A stretch of 64,000 bases of DNA, from contig JAEWPQ010000033.1 in NCBI GenBank assembly GCA_023460575.1, forward strand, positions 1 through 64,000, in the 5' to 3' direction. This document shows positions 43,312 to 51,176 of this stretch, in pieces. How positions within the stretch are numbered: position 1 is the stretch's first letter; every line of letters starts with the position of its first letter. The translations under genes were made by a program, and so were the position numbers. The notes under the pieces are model-generated. The model was not told where the DNA came from. It worked only from the letters and a program-made list of their open reading frames with translations, and made no database searches. The DNA comes from Bacillota bacterium (lineage in GTDB: Bacteria; Bacillota; Clostridia; Lachnospirales; Lachnospiraceae).

Positions 43312-44553
43312 TTACCAGCTCTCATCAGGATCAAACAGCTTTATCCTTCCGTATTCCCCGTCATACCCTGGTATCCGCTTCACATTCCCTTGCCGGAGCC
43401 GGCTGACTCCTTCTGCAAGCAGCGGGTCCGATATCCGTCTTATATCTTCCAGGGGAACCTCCCTTAAGATTTCAAACTCAGATCCCAGCCCCCGCAGCAG
43501 TTCAAAATACTGAGTCTGAACCTTTTTGCTTGCGGCGGAATACCCAAGACAGGCAGAGATGACCTCCGGCAGCGGTACCAGACTTTCAAAAGGTTTGCCC
43601 TGTGGAAGTACAAAGCCCTCTTCCCTGTCAGAAAGCTGCATAATCCGATGAGATACTCCCATGGTCAGATTCCCGCCGCAGACCGGGCACTTACCGGAAT
43701 GCCGTTCTGCCTCGACAGGAGAAAAACAAATCCCGCATTTTCTATGACCGTCATGGTGGTATTTCCCTTCCTCCGGGAAAAATTCAATAGTTCCCATTAA
43801 TCCTCTGCCAGTCGTTAAAGCACGAGAAAGTCCGTCAAAGGACAGCTCCATGTTTAAAAGACTGGCTTCCCTTCCCAGCTTTGCGGGAGAATGGGCATCG
43901 GAGTTGGAGATCAGCTGAAATCGGTCCAGCGCAGATATTCCCCATATCATAGAAGGATCAGAAGAAAGTCCGGTCTCCAATGTATGTATATGCAGAGTCA
44001 GATCCTCGAAACATTCTTCTATGGAATCAAATCCGGAACATGCCCCAAACAGGGAAAAATGAGGTGTCCAGATGTGAGCGGGTATATAAACTGCCCGTGG
44101 GTCTGTCTCCAGCATCATTTCCAGAAGGTCGTGGCAGTCAAGGCCTAAGATGGGCCTGCCGTCAGAACGGATATTGCCCACAGTCTCAAGCTTCCCGGAG
44201 AGTTTCTCTGCCGTTTCCAGTCCGGGCAGCAGAAGGAGGCTGTGTACCTTTCTTGTCTTACCATTTTTTTTATATATAGAACTGATTTCTCCTGAAACAA
44301 CAAAACGGGGAATCAGGGAATCGGAGGTATTTTCTTCCTCCAGACGGTATTCTGCCTTTAATACATAAAGCCCTTCCTCCGCCGGAGTCAGTTTTTCTTT
44401 TAATTCTTCCCTCCATGCCGGGTGTGTAAAATCACCGGTTCCGAGAATCCCGATTCCTTTTCGTCTCGCCCAGAGATCCAGCTGTTCCGGTGTGCAGTCC
44501 TTACTGGTTGCCATAGAATACCGGGAATGGATATGTAAATCTGCTATGTACAT
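43312..44553 (-). CDS. Endonuclease Q (PHP-type) family protein
   Basis: A 413-residue protein with a PHP metal-dependent phosphoesterase domain (YIADLHIHSRYSMATSKD, TGDFTHPAW, PAHIWTPHFSLFG, ISNSDAHSP) followed by a C4 zinc finger (CGICFSP and CPVCGG, about 275-300). This is the EndoQ architecture; characterised members nick DNA at deaminated or abasic bases. It is not followed by a UvrD helicase here, although EndoQ-UvrD fusions are common. 24 bases upstream of nth. ATG 44553 follows CAGGTGA. Confidence 0.88.
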   Translation of the reverse strand: MYIADLHIHSRYSMATSKDCTPEQLDLWARRKGIGILGTGDFTHPAWREELKEKLTPAEEGLYVLKAEYRLEEENTSDSLIPRFVVSGEISSIYKKNGKTRKVHSLLLLPGLETAEKLSGKLETVGNIRSDGRPILGLDCHDLLEMMLETDPRAVYIPAHIWTPHFSLFGACSGFDSIEECFEDLTLHIHTLETGLSSDPSMIWGISALDRFQLISNSDAHSPAKLGREASLLNMELSFDGLSRALTTGRGLMGTIEFFPEEGKYHHDGHRKCGICFSPVEAERHSGKCPVCGGNLTMGVSHRIMQLSDREEGFVLPQGKPFESLVPLPEVISACLGYSAASKKVQTQYFELLRGLGSEFEILREVPLEDIRRISDPLLAEGVSRLRQGNVKRIPGYDGEYGRIKLFDPDESW

Positions 44554-44586
44554 TCTTTCACCTGCTTTCACATAGAGAAAGGGGCA

Positions 44587-45003
44587 TTATCTGCCCCTGT
44601 GCTTCTCCTTTTTCTTCAGCTGTCTCTGTTCAAACCTTCGCTGCGCTTCGGCCTCCCTTGCTTCCCGGGATAAAAGTTTCCGCTCCAGTTTTCCTTCTTC
44701 CTGCTGCAATTTCAGCGCCTGCTGGGATTTCGTGCTGATTCCTGTGTTCTGAATCTGCCTGCGCACCTCCCGCAGAATCCGTTTGGGATTCTTACTGCAT
44801 TCTTTCACAGCAGCCTCAACAGCCGGACTAAACCTCAGCCTGTAGTAATTCTTGCGAAGAAATTCATTCACCTCATAATCCTTAGGCTCTGGGCCGAATG
44901 TGACCTTGCTTACCATCAATTTTCCATCCGTTTCCCGCTCCAGAACGCCTACCCAGAAGGGCTCCTCAAAAAATACTGAAAATCCAACCGAAACCTTGTC
45001 CAT
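44587..45003 (-). CDS. yjdF: YjdF family protein (DUF2992)
   Basis: A 138-residue basic protein, N-terminal half beta-rich (VGFSVFFEEPFWVGVLER, KVTFGPEPKDYEVNEFL), C-terminal half a charged helix (EAREAEAQRRFEQRQLKK). It matches the YjdF family, which is typically controlled by a riboswitch sensing azaaromatic compounds. The 5' region here holds that motif. The protein's activity is unknown; the association suggests a role against toxic planar heterocycles. Confidence 0.9.
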   Translation of the reverse strand: MDKVSVGFSVFFEEPFWVGVLERETDGKLMVSKVTFGPEPKDYEVNEFLRKNYYRLRFSPAVEAAVKECSKNPKRILREVRRQIQNTGISTKSQQALKLQQEEGKLERKLLSREAREAEAQRRFEQRQLKKKEKHRGR

Positions 45004-45019
45004 AACAATTCCTCCTTTT

Positions 45020-45125
45020 ATTGTTTCGACAAAGAACGGACGACCAGGAGGAGGGTTACTTAGAAACGGTGGGAAACCGTTTCCGTCCGGACTACCAACC
45101 GGATCTCCATGACAGATGCCATGAG
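45020..45125 (-). promoter_or_regulatory. yjdF-type riboswitch (azaaromatic-sensing)
   Basis: In the 5' leader of yjdF, TCCGGTTGGTAGTCCGGA (45086-45103) and GGAAACGG with CCACCGTTTCTAAGTAACC (45054-45084) match what I recall of the yjdF consensus. A following CCTCCTCCTGG can pair with the AGGAGG ribosome-binding site, suggesting translational control. Boundaries are approximate. Confidence 0.8.
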
Positions 45126-45229
45126 CTGTGTTTTTATCTTTGCTTTATTAATTATAGCATTACTGTGAAGATAATAAAAGACCTGTTAAACTACTGGCAG
45201 CAAGTATTATCCGTTTCTACTCCATAGGC

Positions 45230-45958
45230 TTACAACAGGCTCAAAATTACATGGGACCAGAAATAGGAAAACGGCATAACAAGTACCATGGCAGGCAGCA
45301 TATTTGCTATGGGAAATGATTTGATACCTGAAATACGAAGGCCAGTAGCGAGCATTAAAATGCCGCCGCATGCGGTAAAATCATTTATCATTTCCGTTGT
45401 TGTCATCGGCATGATAAAAGAAGCGCTGAGAAACAAAGTCAAAAGTACAATAAACTGGGGAACGCATACGGTGCACGTAATAAATCCAAGGCTTGCTGCA
45501 AAAATACCCGCTGTAAAAAAGTCAAGGATGGACTTGGAGAACAGAATCGTATGATCTCCAGTCATTCCCGCCTGCAACGCGCCAAATATACCGGTTCCGC
45601 TTGCACAAAACAGGACGACGATGCTGACAAGCCTCTGCATGAACTCCTCCTGGCTTAACCCAGTCTCTTTTCTGGAAAACATCTTTGAAATAGGAGCCTG
45701 TACTTTCTGGGCTGCAGCCGTGATCCCCCATTCCAAATGAATCAGTTCACCAATCGCAGTTCCAATGATTACCGCAAACACAACAGCTGGAAGATACGTC
45801 AGTTTTACGATAGAATTGATTCCCATGGACATGGAAACAACTCCGAAGATCAACGTGAGGTTATCACGAAGATGAACAGGTATTTTATTTCCTAATAAAG
45901 CTCCGGCAGCGCCGCCTGTCAGCACTGCCAGACTGTTAATAATCACTCCGATTGGCAT
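45230..45958 (-). CDS. DUF554 family membrane protein
   Basis: A 242-residue integral membrane protein with about seven hydrophobic helices; the opening MPIGVIINSLAVLTGGAAGALLG is the DUF554 signature. Role unknown. It starts 41 bases after the UbiD stop, behind AGAGGGA, so it is probably the second gene of the UbiD operon and might move the substrate or product. That link is inference. Confidence 0.8.
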   Translation of the reverse strand: MPIGVIINSLAVLTGGAAGALLGNKIPVHLRDNLTLIFGVVSMSMGINSIVKLTYLPAVVFAVIIGTAIGELIHLEWGITAAAQKVQAPISKMFSRKETGLSQEEFMQRLVSIVVLFCASGTGIFGALQAGMTGDHTILFSKSILDFFTAGIFAASLGFITCTVCVPQFIVLLTLFLSASFIMPMTTTEMINDFTACGGILMLATGLRISGIKSFPIANMLPAMVLVMPFSYFWSHVILSLL

Positions 45959-45999
45959 ATGTATCCCTCTTATGTATTTAGTAAAAATCCAGTAATAAT

Positions 46000-47478
46000 C
46001 TAGTGAATGTCCGGTACCCAATGGGAAGGATCTACATCCATAAACTTCGCTCGTTTAAAGCGGCTCTTCTGATCAAATGGAACGGTGCAGTCAAAAATGG
46101 TTTTACAGGCGATCCCATGATCTCTTATGGAAGGTGAGATAGAGGGATCGTTGGAGGGATCCAGTGGATGGCATCGTACCCCAGGAATGCAGACAATGCC
46201 GGAATCTCCCTGCATGCGGGTATTCATCGCCCATATTACATCATTGATATCAAACGGATCCACATCTTCGTCCACCAGAAAAACATGCTTCAGTTCGCTG
46301 AACGCAGAGAAAGCCAGTAACGCTGCCTGGCGCTGTCTTCCCTCGTCACTGGGTATTTTTTTACAGAACTGAAGAACTGCCATATATTTTCCACCGCCGC
46401 TGGAAGCGCAGTAGACGTTTAACAGCTTTCCAGGCATGGCTTTTTCCACCATCTGGATAATACTGGCTTCCGTTGGAATTCCGGCCATGCTTACATGCTC
46501 TTCGCTGGGTCCGATGCAGGTCTGCATGATGGGTTTGATTCTGTGGGTGACTGCTTTTACTTTGATAACAGGAAGTTCTGGATTTGCAGGACCTGTATAT
46601 CCTGGAAATTCAGGCATAGCTTTTCCAGTATTGGTATTCTGATCCTCTCTTACCCGCACACCCGGAAGCAGTTCTCCTTCTATTACATATTCCGCGTTGG
46701 CAATGCATTTTTCATCGATGGTAATACAAGGAGTCAGCTCAACTGCTTTTTTGCGGATTGCTCCTGCGATCTCAAGCTCATTAAATCCAAGGGGCGTTGT
46801 AGGCGGCTCAAAACAGGAAGCGATCTCAATGGCAGGATCTACACCGATGCTGATGGAAATAGGAAGGGGCTTTCCTGCTGCCTCAGCTTTTTCACGAAAT
46901 ACATTTAAATGTCTGGCTCCAGGCACAAAATACATGGAGATCTCATCCCTGCTCTGAATGCACAGACGGTGTATGGTAACATCGGAAATCTTTGTTTCCG
47001 GATCAGATGCATAACACATCCCCATTGTGATATAGGGACCTGCATCCTCTTTAGTGTTGGTGGGCGCAGGAACCAGTTTGCGCAGATCAAAATCCGGATC
47101 GGATGCATAATGAACTACTTCCTGGCATTTCGCCTCTTTCTGGTCAATAACGACCGGTTTCACAGGATTCTTAACTGCATCGTTAAGCATATGTCCCAGC
47201 CGTTCCGGTGCTTCGCCCAACAAATAACCGACTCTTTTACGGCTTGCCAACAGTCCGATTGCCACTCTTGCGCCTTCATGACCGGTTACATGATTAAATA
47301 TCATGGCAGGTCCTTCCTTTGTGGGGCGCATAACCGTACCACCCGCACCTACGTGGCGGTAAACCCCGGACAGTTCTGCATGTGGATGAACTTCCTCATC
47401 TGTTTCAATCAGCTGGCCTGGAATTGACGCCAAAAGTTCTAAAGCTGAACGCAGATCATTTACTTTCATTTCTGACAT
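46000..47478 (-). CDS. UbiD-family decarboxylase
   Basis: A 492-residue prenylated-FMN-dependent (de)carboxylase family protein. Recognisable parts are HVTGHEGARVAIGLLASR, the SDVTIHRLCIQSRDEISMYF block with metal/prFMN residues, the Glu-rich ELEIAGAIR and EDVDPFDINDVIWAMNTR. The sequence is nearer the aromatic acid (gallate/protocatechuate-like) branch than to UbiD of ubiquinone synthesis, but the substrate is not certain. No ubiX-like gene is in the window. It is transcribed from a MerR-type promoter, so presumably induced by an aromatic acid. Confidence 0.85.
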   Translation of the reverse strand: MSEMKVNDLRSALELLASIPGQLIETDEEVHPHAELSGVYRHVGAGGTVMRPTKEGPAMIFNHVTGHEGARVAIGLLASRKRVGYLLGEAPERLGHMLNDAVKNPVKPVVIDQKEAKCQEVVHYASDPDFDLRKLVPAPTNTKEDAGPYITMGMCYASDPETKISDVTIHRLCIQSRDEISMYFVPGARHLNVFREKAEAAGKPLPISISIGVDPAIEIASCFEPPTTPLGFNELEIAGAIRKKAVELTPCITIDEKCIANAEYVIEGELLPGVRVREDQNTNTGKAMPEFPGYTGPANPELPVIKVKAVTHRIKPIMQTCIGPSEEHVSMAGIPTEASIIQMVEKAMPGKLLNVYCASSGGGKYMAVLQFCKKIPSDEGRQRQAALLAFSAFSELKHVFLVDEDVDPFDINDVIWAMNTRMQGDSGIVCIPGVRCHPLDPSNDPSISPSIRDHGIACKTIFDCTVPFDQKSRFKRAKFMDVDPSHWVPDIH

Positions 47479-47515
47479 AACAAATCCCCCTTATCTATAA
47501 TAGTCTGATAATCTA

Positions 47516-47546
47516 ACTATGCACTATATTGCGGCTATACAGTCAA
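47516..47546 (-). promoter_or_regulatory. MerR-type promoter (19-bp spacer) of the UbiD-DUF554 unit
   Basis: TTGACT (47541-47546) and CATAGT (47516-47521) lie 19 bp apart; the spacer contains a near-perfect dyad ACTGTAT/ATATAGT. The -35 overlaps the end of the MerR gene. This is the geometry of promoters activated by MerR proteins. Confidence 0.75.
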
Positions 47547-48373
47547 GAGGATCTTTTCTTCACGGGAATCTGCAGACAGCAGTAATCCACCTCATGTTCC
47601 GAATTATAAAATGTGGTATCCAACAGGCATAAATCCAGAGCATCACCAATGATATCATACCCCTGGGACCCGGCCCATTCTTTCAGAGTATAAAAATCAT
47701 CTTTGTAATATGGAAAGGAGTATTTATACATACAGGCAAATATACCTCCCGGAATTTCCTCAATACCCGGAAAGTTATACTCCTGGTCCGGGACCACAAC
47801 GAAAATCCCAGCCCCCCTGTATAGATCATCCGCTTCAAACTGACTGCACCTGATCAGAGTGCCAAACCCGCTGGAAGGCACCGTACCCCAGTCAAAAAGC
47901 TGATTCCAGGCCCTCATCAGCGTAAGATGAAGTATATTCTTACACGGCTCACAGGGAAATGGAACAAAAAGAATCTTCCTGCGTCCGATTTCCTTTATAA
48001 GCGGAGTATGGATGGGGTGTTCTTCATGAAGGTCCTCATAAAACCGGATTCGCTGCTCCAGATGCATCCTGGTTTTATTCAGTTCCAGAATCTGCTCATC
48101 CACTGAATCTTTTTGCAGTTCCAGGAGATTAATTACTGTATCGGGACTGCGGTTTTCAAAGCTTTTCTTAATATCTTCCAGTTTCACCCCAAGCTTTTTT
48201 AAAAGGCAGATCTCCCGCAATACAGGAATCTGATAAACGCTGTAGTACCGGTAACCATGTTCATTAATGGAAACAGGTTTCAAAAGCCCGATATGGTCAT
48301 AATAAATAAGCGTCTGCCGAGTGAGGTGATGCAGTTTTGCCATCTCACTGATTGTGACAATTTCATCTGCCAT
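47543..48373 (-). CDS. MerR-family regulator with GyrI-like effector domain
   Basis: A 276-residue regulator: N-terminal MerR winged helix (TISEMAKLHHLTRQTLIYYD, YRYYSVYQIPVLREI), coiled coil (about 80-115) and a C-terminal ligand-binding domain of the BmrR/GyrI type (about 125-275). ATG 48373 follows GGAGGTGG. The 19-bp-spacer promoter at its 3' end points to control of the UbiD gene immediately downstream. Confidence 0.86.
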   Translation of the reverse strand: MADEIVTISEMAKLHHLTRQTLIYYDHIGLLKPVSINEHGYRYYSVYQIPVLREICLLKKLGVKLEDIKKSFENRSPDTVINLLELQKDSVDEQILELNKTRMHLEQRIRFYEDLHEEHPIHTPLIKEIGRRKILFVPFPCEPCKNILHLTLMRAWNQLFDWGTVPSSGFGTLIRCSQFEADDLYRGAGIFVVVPDQEYNFPGIEEIPGGIFACMYKYSFPYYKDDFYTLKEWAGSQGYDIIGDALDLCLLDTTFYNSEHEVDYCCLQIPVKKRSS

Positions 48374-48405
48374 AATGGGTTCCACCTCCATTCAGTTTAA
48401 CACCA

Positions 48406-49152
48406 TCATATTATTAAAGAATCCAGCTTGTCCACACCATTTTTCCATGCCATATGAATGTCATTATGTACATATAATGAGGGAATTGATTTCGAGTTAA
48501 AATCCAGGGTACATGTAAAATGTGTTCTGCAATTATGCATGACCCATTTGCATTTGTGGCTTTTTTTTTGCACACAGCCATAAAATGCCGACAGTTCCAG
48601 TATCATATCCCGGCAGTTTTCAAAAGGCTCTTCCTGTTTTTCCAATAAAATTTTCTTTATTATCTTTACTGCATCTACTGTCGATATTTGTGACAGATCC
48701 AGTTTATGTTCTGCCACAAATTTTTCGGCTAATGACTCATGTTTTTCAAACAGCCTGCAATTATCCTCTTCCTTGAAATAATCATTTTCTGCCGGCGGCT
48801 GGGCAATTTTCTTAAAAAAGTCCGGACCATATTGTTTCAGAATATCCGCATATGATTCAACAGCCAGCTGATATTCTCTTATTGTAGAATAAGGCAGACC
48901 GTCCTCCCTGCTGTCCGGCACAAAATCGCTGATCCGGTAACTGCTGTATTTTCCCGAAAAGCAACTAATGACCATATACAGTTTTTTCTCCCATCCGCTG
49001 CTGTAAAACTCAACAACCTGTCTTGCTGTTTCTCCCTTACTGTTTTTGAATTTCCTTATAAACCAACAGCTATTTATATTTTCACCAGATACAAATCCGA
49101 TGGGAATCAAAACATTTCCTATAATTTTTTTCATGATTTCTTTTTTAGTCAT
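48406..49152 (-). CDS. Uncharacterised protein, 248 residues
   Basis: I do not recognise this family. The N-terminal third has strand-rich segments (SCWFIRKFKNSKGETARQVV, KKLYMVISCFSGKYSSYRIS), the middle is helical and acidic/Lys-rich, and there are several Cys in the C-terminal part (CVQKKSHKC, CRTHFTC). No signal peptide or membrane helix. RBS AAAAGGAGAA precedes the ATG. It is 32 bases upstream of the MerR gene in the same direction and may share its transcript. Confidence 0.6.
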   Translation of the reverse strand: MTKKEIMKKIIGNVLIPIGFVSGENINSCWFIRKFKNSKGETARQVVEFYSSGWEKKLYMVISCFSGKYSSYRISDFVPDSREDGLPYSTIREYQLAVESYADILKQYGPDFFKKIAQPPAENDYFKEEDNCRLFEKHESLAEKFVAEHKLDLSQISTVDAVKIIKKILLEKQEEPFENCRDMILELSAFYGCVQKKSHKCKWVMHNCRTHFTCTLDFNSKSIPSLYVHNDIHMAWKNGVDKLDSLII

Positions 49153-49338
49153 AAAGATATTCTCCTTTTAAATAAGCAAAACAGCGCAAGTATACTATTA
49201 GAGAATGTTACTTTGGCTTTTATTATATAATAAATATCATGGTCAGCACAAGCTGGTGCCAATAGAAAAGTTACAATTAATAACAATTATATCTTTTAAG
49301 CTTATACCATGTTTCCATGGAATTCTCAACCGGTGGGT

Positions 49339-49376
49339 CAAAATTATACATGTTAGGTTCCAAAATTAGCATGTTA
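49339..49376. repeat. Imperfect direct repeat resembling an IS end
   Basis: CAAAATTATACATGTTA (49339-49355) and CAAAATTAGCATGTTA (49361-49376) repeat with a GGGT prefix on the first. IS21-family termini contain multiple GGTCAAAATTA-like repeats, so this may be a decayed IS end. No transposase remnant is nearby. The remaining gap 49153-49404 is AT-rich without genes. Confidence 0.35.
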
Positions 49377-49404
49377 TCATAAAAATATCAGAATCCCGCG
49401 CATC

Positions 49405-49449
49405 AAAAAAGGAGCCGGACGGAAAGAAACTTTGCTTCCGCCTGACTCC
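49405..49449 (-). terminator. Terminator after the Amt-PII operon
   Basis: Arms 49411-49424 and 49436-49449 pair over 14 bp with one mismatch and two G-T pairs, followed on the minus strand by TTTTTTGA. Confidence 0.88.
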
Positions 49450-49471
49450 AAAACAATTTAAGTCAGAAATT

Positions 49472-51172
49472 TTATATATCATCCACTCCCTGCATGGCAT
49501 CATATCCGGTTTCACCGGTACGAACCTTTACCGCATCCCTGACATCATAGATAAATATTTTTCCATCACCGATATGTCCGGTATAAAGCACTTTTCTGGC
49601 AGTCTTAACCACTTCTTCAACCGGAACTTTGGCAACCACTATCTCCACCTGTACTTTTGGAAGAAGCATTATATCCACTGGAATTCCTCTGTAATATTCT
49701 GCCGCACCTTTTTGTATACCACAGCCAAGAACCTGAGTGACCGTCATACCAGTTACTCCTATTTCATTCATAGCGGATTTCAGTTCTTCAAACTTTGACT
49801 GTTTTGCCAGAATTTCAACCTTGGTGAGGATTGATTTTGAAACACCTGTACCTGAAAAATCACCAGATTTAACAGGAATGGCTTCTTCCACAGGAACATC
49901 CGGTCTGACTGTCTTAATTCCAGACACACTCTCCACCCGGTTAGCCAGATCTTCCATGGGCACAACGGGGAGAAAATCTGCATAGGCATTGGCGAGTCCA
50001 TGCTCTGTACTGTCCAGACCTTCAATTTCTTCTCTGGAAGTAACCCGCAGACCGATGGTCCGGTCGATAATCTTAAATACCACAAACATAACAATTCCAA
50101 CCCAGGCCGCTACAGAAAGGACTCCAAGGAGCTGAATTCCCAACAGATTTATGCCTCCTCCATATAAAAGACCGCCTTCTTTTGCAAAAACTCCCACTAA
50201 AATGGTTCCAAGCGCTCCGCATACCCCATGTACTCCAATTGCTCCTACGGGATCATCCACCTTTAACCTGGAATCTATGAATTCGATAGACACAACCACC
50301 ATAAGTCCCGTACAGATACCAATGACAGCCGCACCGCCCGGAGTTACAGCATCACACCCGGCTGTTATTCCGACAAGACCTGCAAGAGTTCCGTTTAACG
50401 TCATGGAAACATCCGGCTTTTTGTAGCGGATCCAGGTAAATATCATGGTGGTGCAGGTGGATACTGCCGCCGCCAGATTAGTCGTCATAAAGATTCTTCC
50501 AGCTGCCTCAATGCTGTCTCCTTCCATGGAAACTGTTGAAGCACCATTAAATCCAAACCAGCAGAACCATAATATGAAAACTCCAAGAGCACCAAGTGTA
50601 ATGCTATGCCCAAGTATGGCCTTGGGCTTCCCATCCTTTGTATATTTTCCGATTCTCGGCCCCAGAATATAAGCTCCCAGAAATGCTGCCACGCCGCCTA
50701 CCATATGGACCGCCGTAGAACCTGCAAAATCATGAAATCCCAGAGATGACAGCCAGCCTCCGCCCCAGATCCAGTGACCGGACACCGGATAAACCACACA
50801 GGATATGACCGCACTGTAAACACAGTATGCGGAAAATTTCGTCCTCTCCGCCATGGCTCCCGACACAATTGTGGCAGCCGTGGCACAAAACACGGTCTGG
50901 AATATGACAAAGGACCAGAGAGAAACACCAGTGGGAAGTATCTCACTGTAATCGCCATGTATAAAAAAATCAATTCCTCCCCCGAACATAATTCCAAATC
51001 CTACAAACCAGTAGATGGGGGTTCCAATGCAGAAATCCATCATATTTTTCATGATAATATTTCCCGAGTTTTTCGCTCTGGTAAATCCCGCCTCTACCAT
51101 GGCAAATCCTGCCTGCATAAAAAATACCAGCGCAGCCCCGAACAGAACCCAGATTGTATTGACAGCTGACAT
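49472..51172 (-). CDS. amtB: Ammonium transporter fused to a PII regulatory domain
   Basis: A 566-residue fusion. Residues 1-~410 form the Amt channel (GAALVFFMQAGFAMVEAGF, WGGGWLSSLGFHDFAGSTAV, HSITLGALGVFILWFCWFGF), and residues ~450-566 a GlnB/GlnK-like PII domain (KSILTKVEILAKQSKFEELK, a T-loop with EYYRGI, then YTGHIGDGKIFIYDV). PII normally blocks Amt in trans; here it is tethered, so ATP/2-oxoglutarate sensing may gate the pore directly. The ribosome-binding site overlaps the end of the C-S lyase gene, four bases upstream, so the genes are co-translated. Confidence 0.93.
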   Translation of the reverse strand: MSAVNTIWVLFGAALVFFMQAGFAMVEAGFTRAKNSGNIIMKNMMDFCIGTPIYWFVGFGIMFGGGIDFFIHGDYSEILPTGVSLWSFVIFQTVFCATAATIVSGAMAERTKFSAYCVYSAVISCVVYPVSGHWIWGGGWLSSLGFHDFAGSTAVHMVGGVAAFLGAYILGPRIGKYTKDGKPKAILGHSITLGALGVFILWFCWFGFNGASTVSMEGDSIEAAGRIFMTTNLAAAVSTCTTMIFTWIRYKKPDVSMTLNGTLAGLVGITAGCDAVTPGGAAVIGICTGLMVVVSIEFIDSRLKVDDPVGAIGVHGVCGALGTILVGVFAKEGGLLYGGGINLLGIQLLGVLSVAAWVGIVMFVVFKIIDRTIGLRVTSREEIEGLDSTEHGLANAYADFLPVVPMEDLANRVESVSGIKTVRPDVPVEEAIPVKSGDFSGTGVSKSILTKVEILAKQSKFEELKSAMNEIGVTGMTVTQVLGCGIQKGAAEYYRGIPVDIMLLPKVQVEIVVAKVPVEEVVKTARKVLYTGHIGDGKIFIYDVRDAVKVRTGETGYDAMQGVDDI

Positions 51173-51176
51173 ATGA

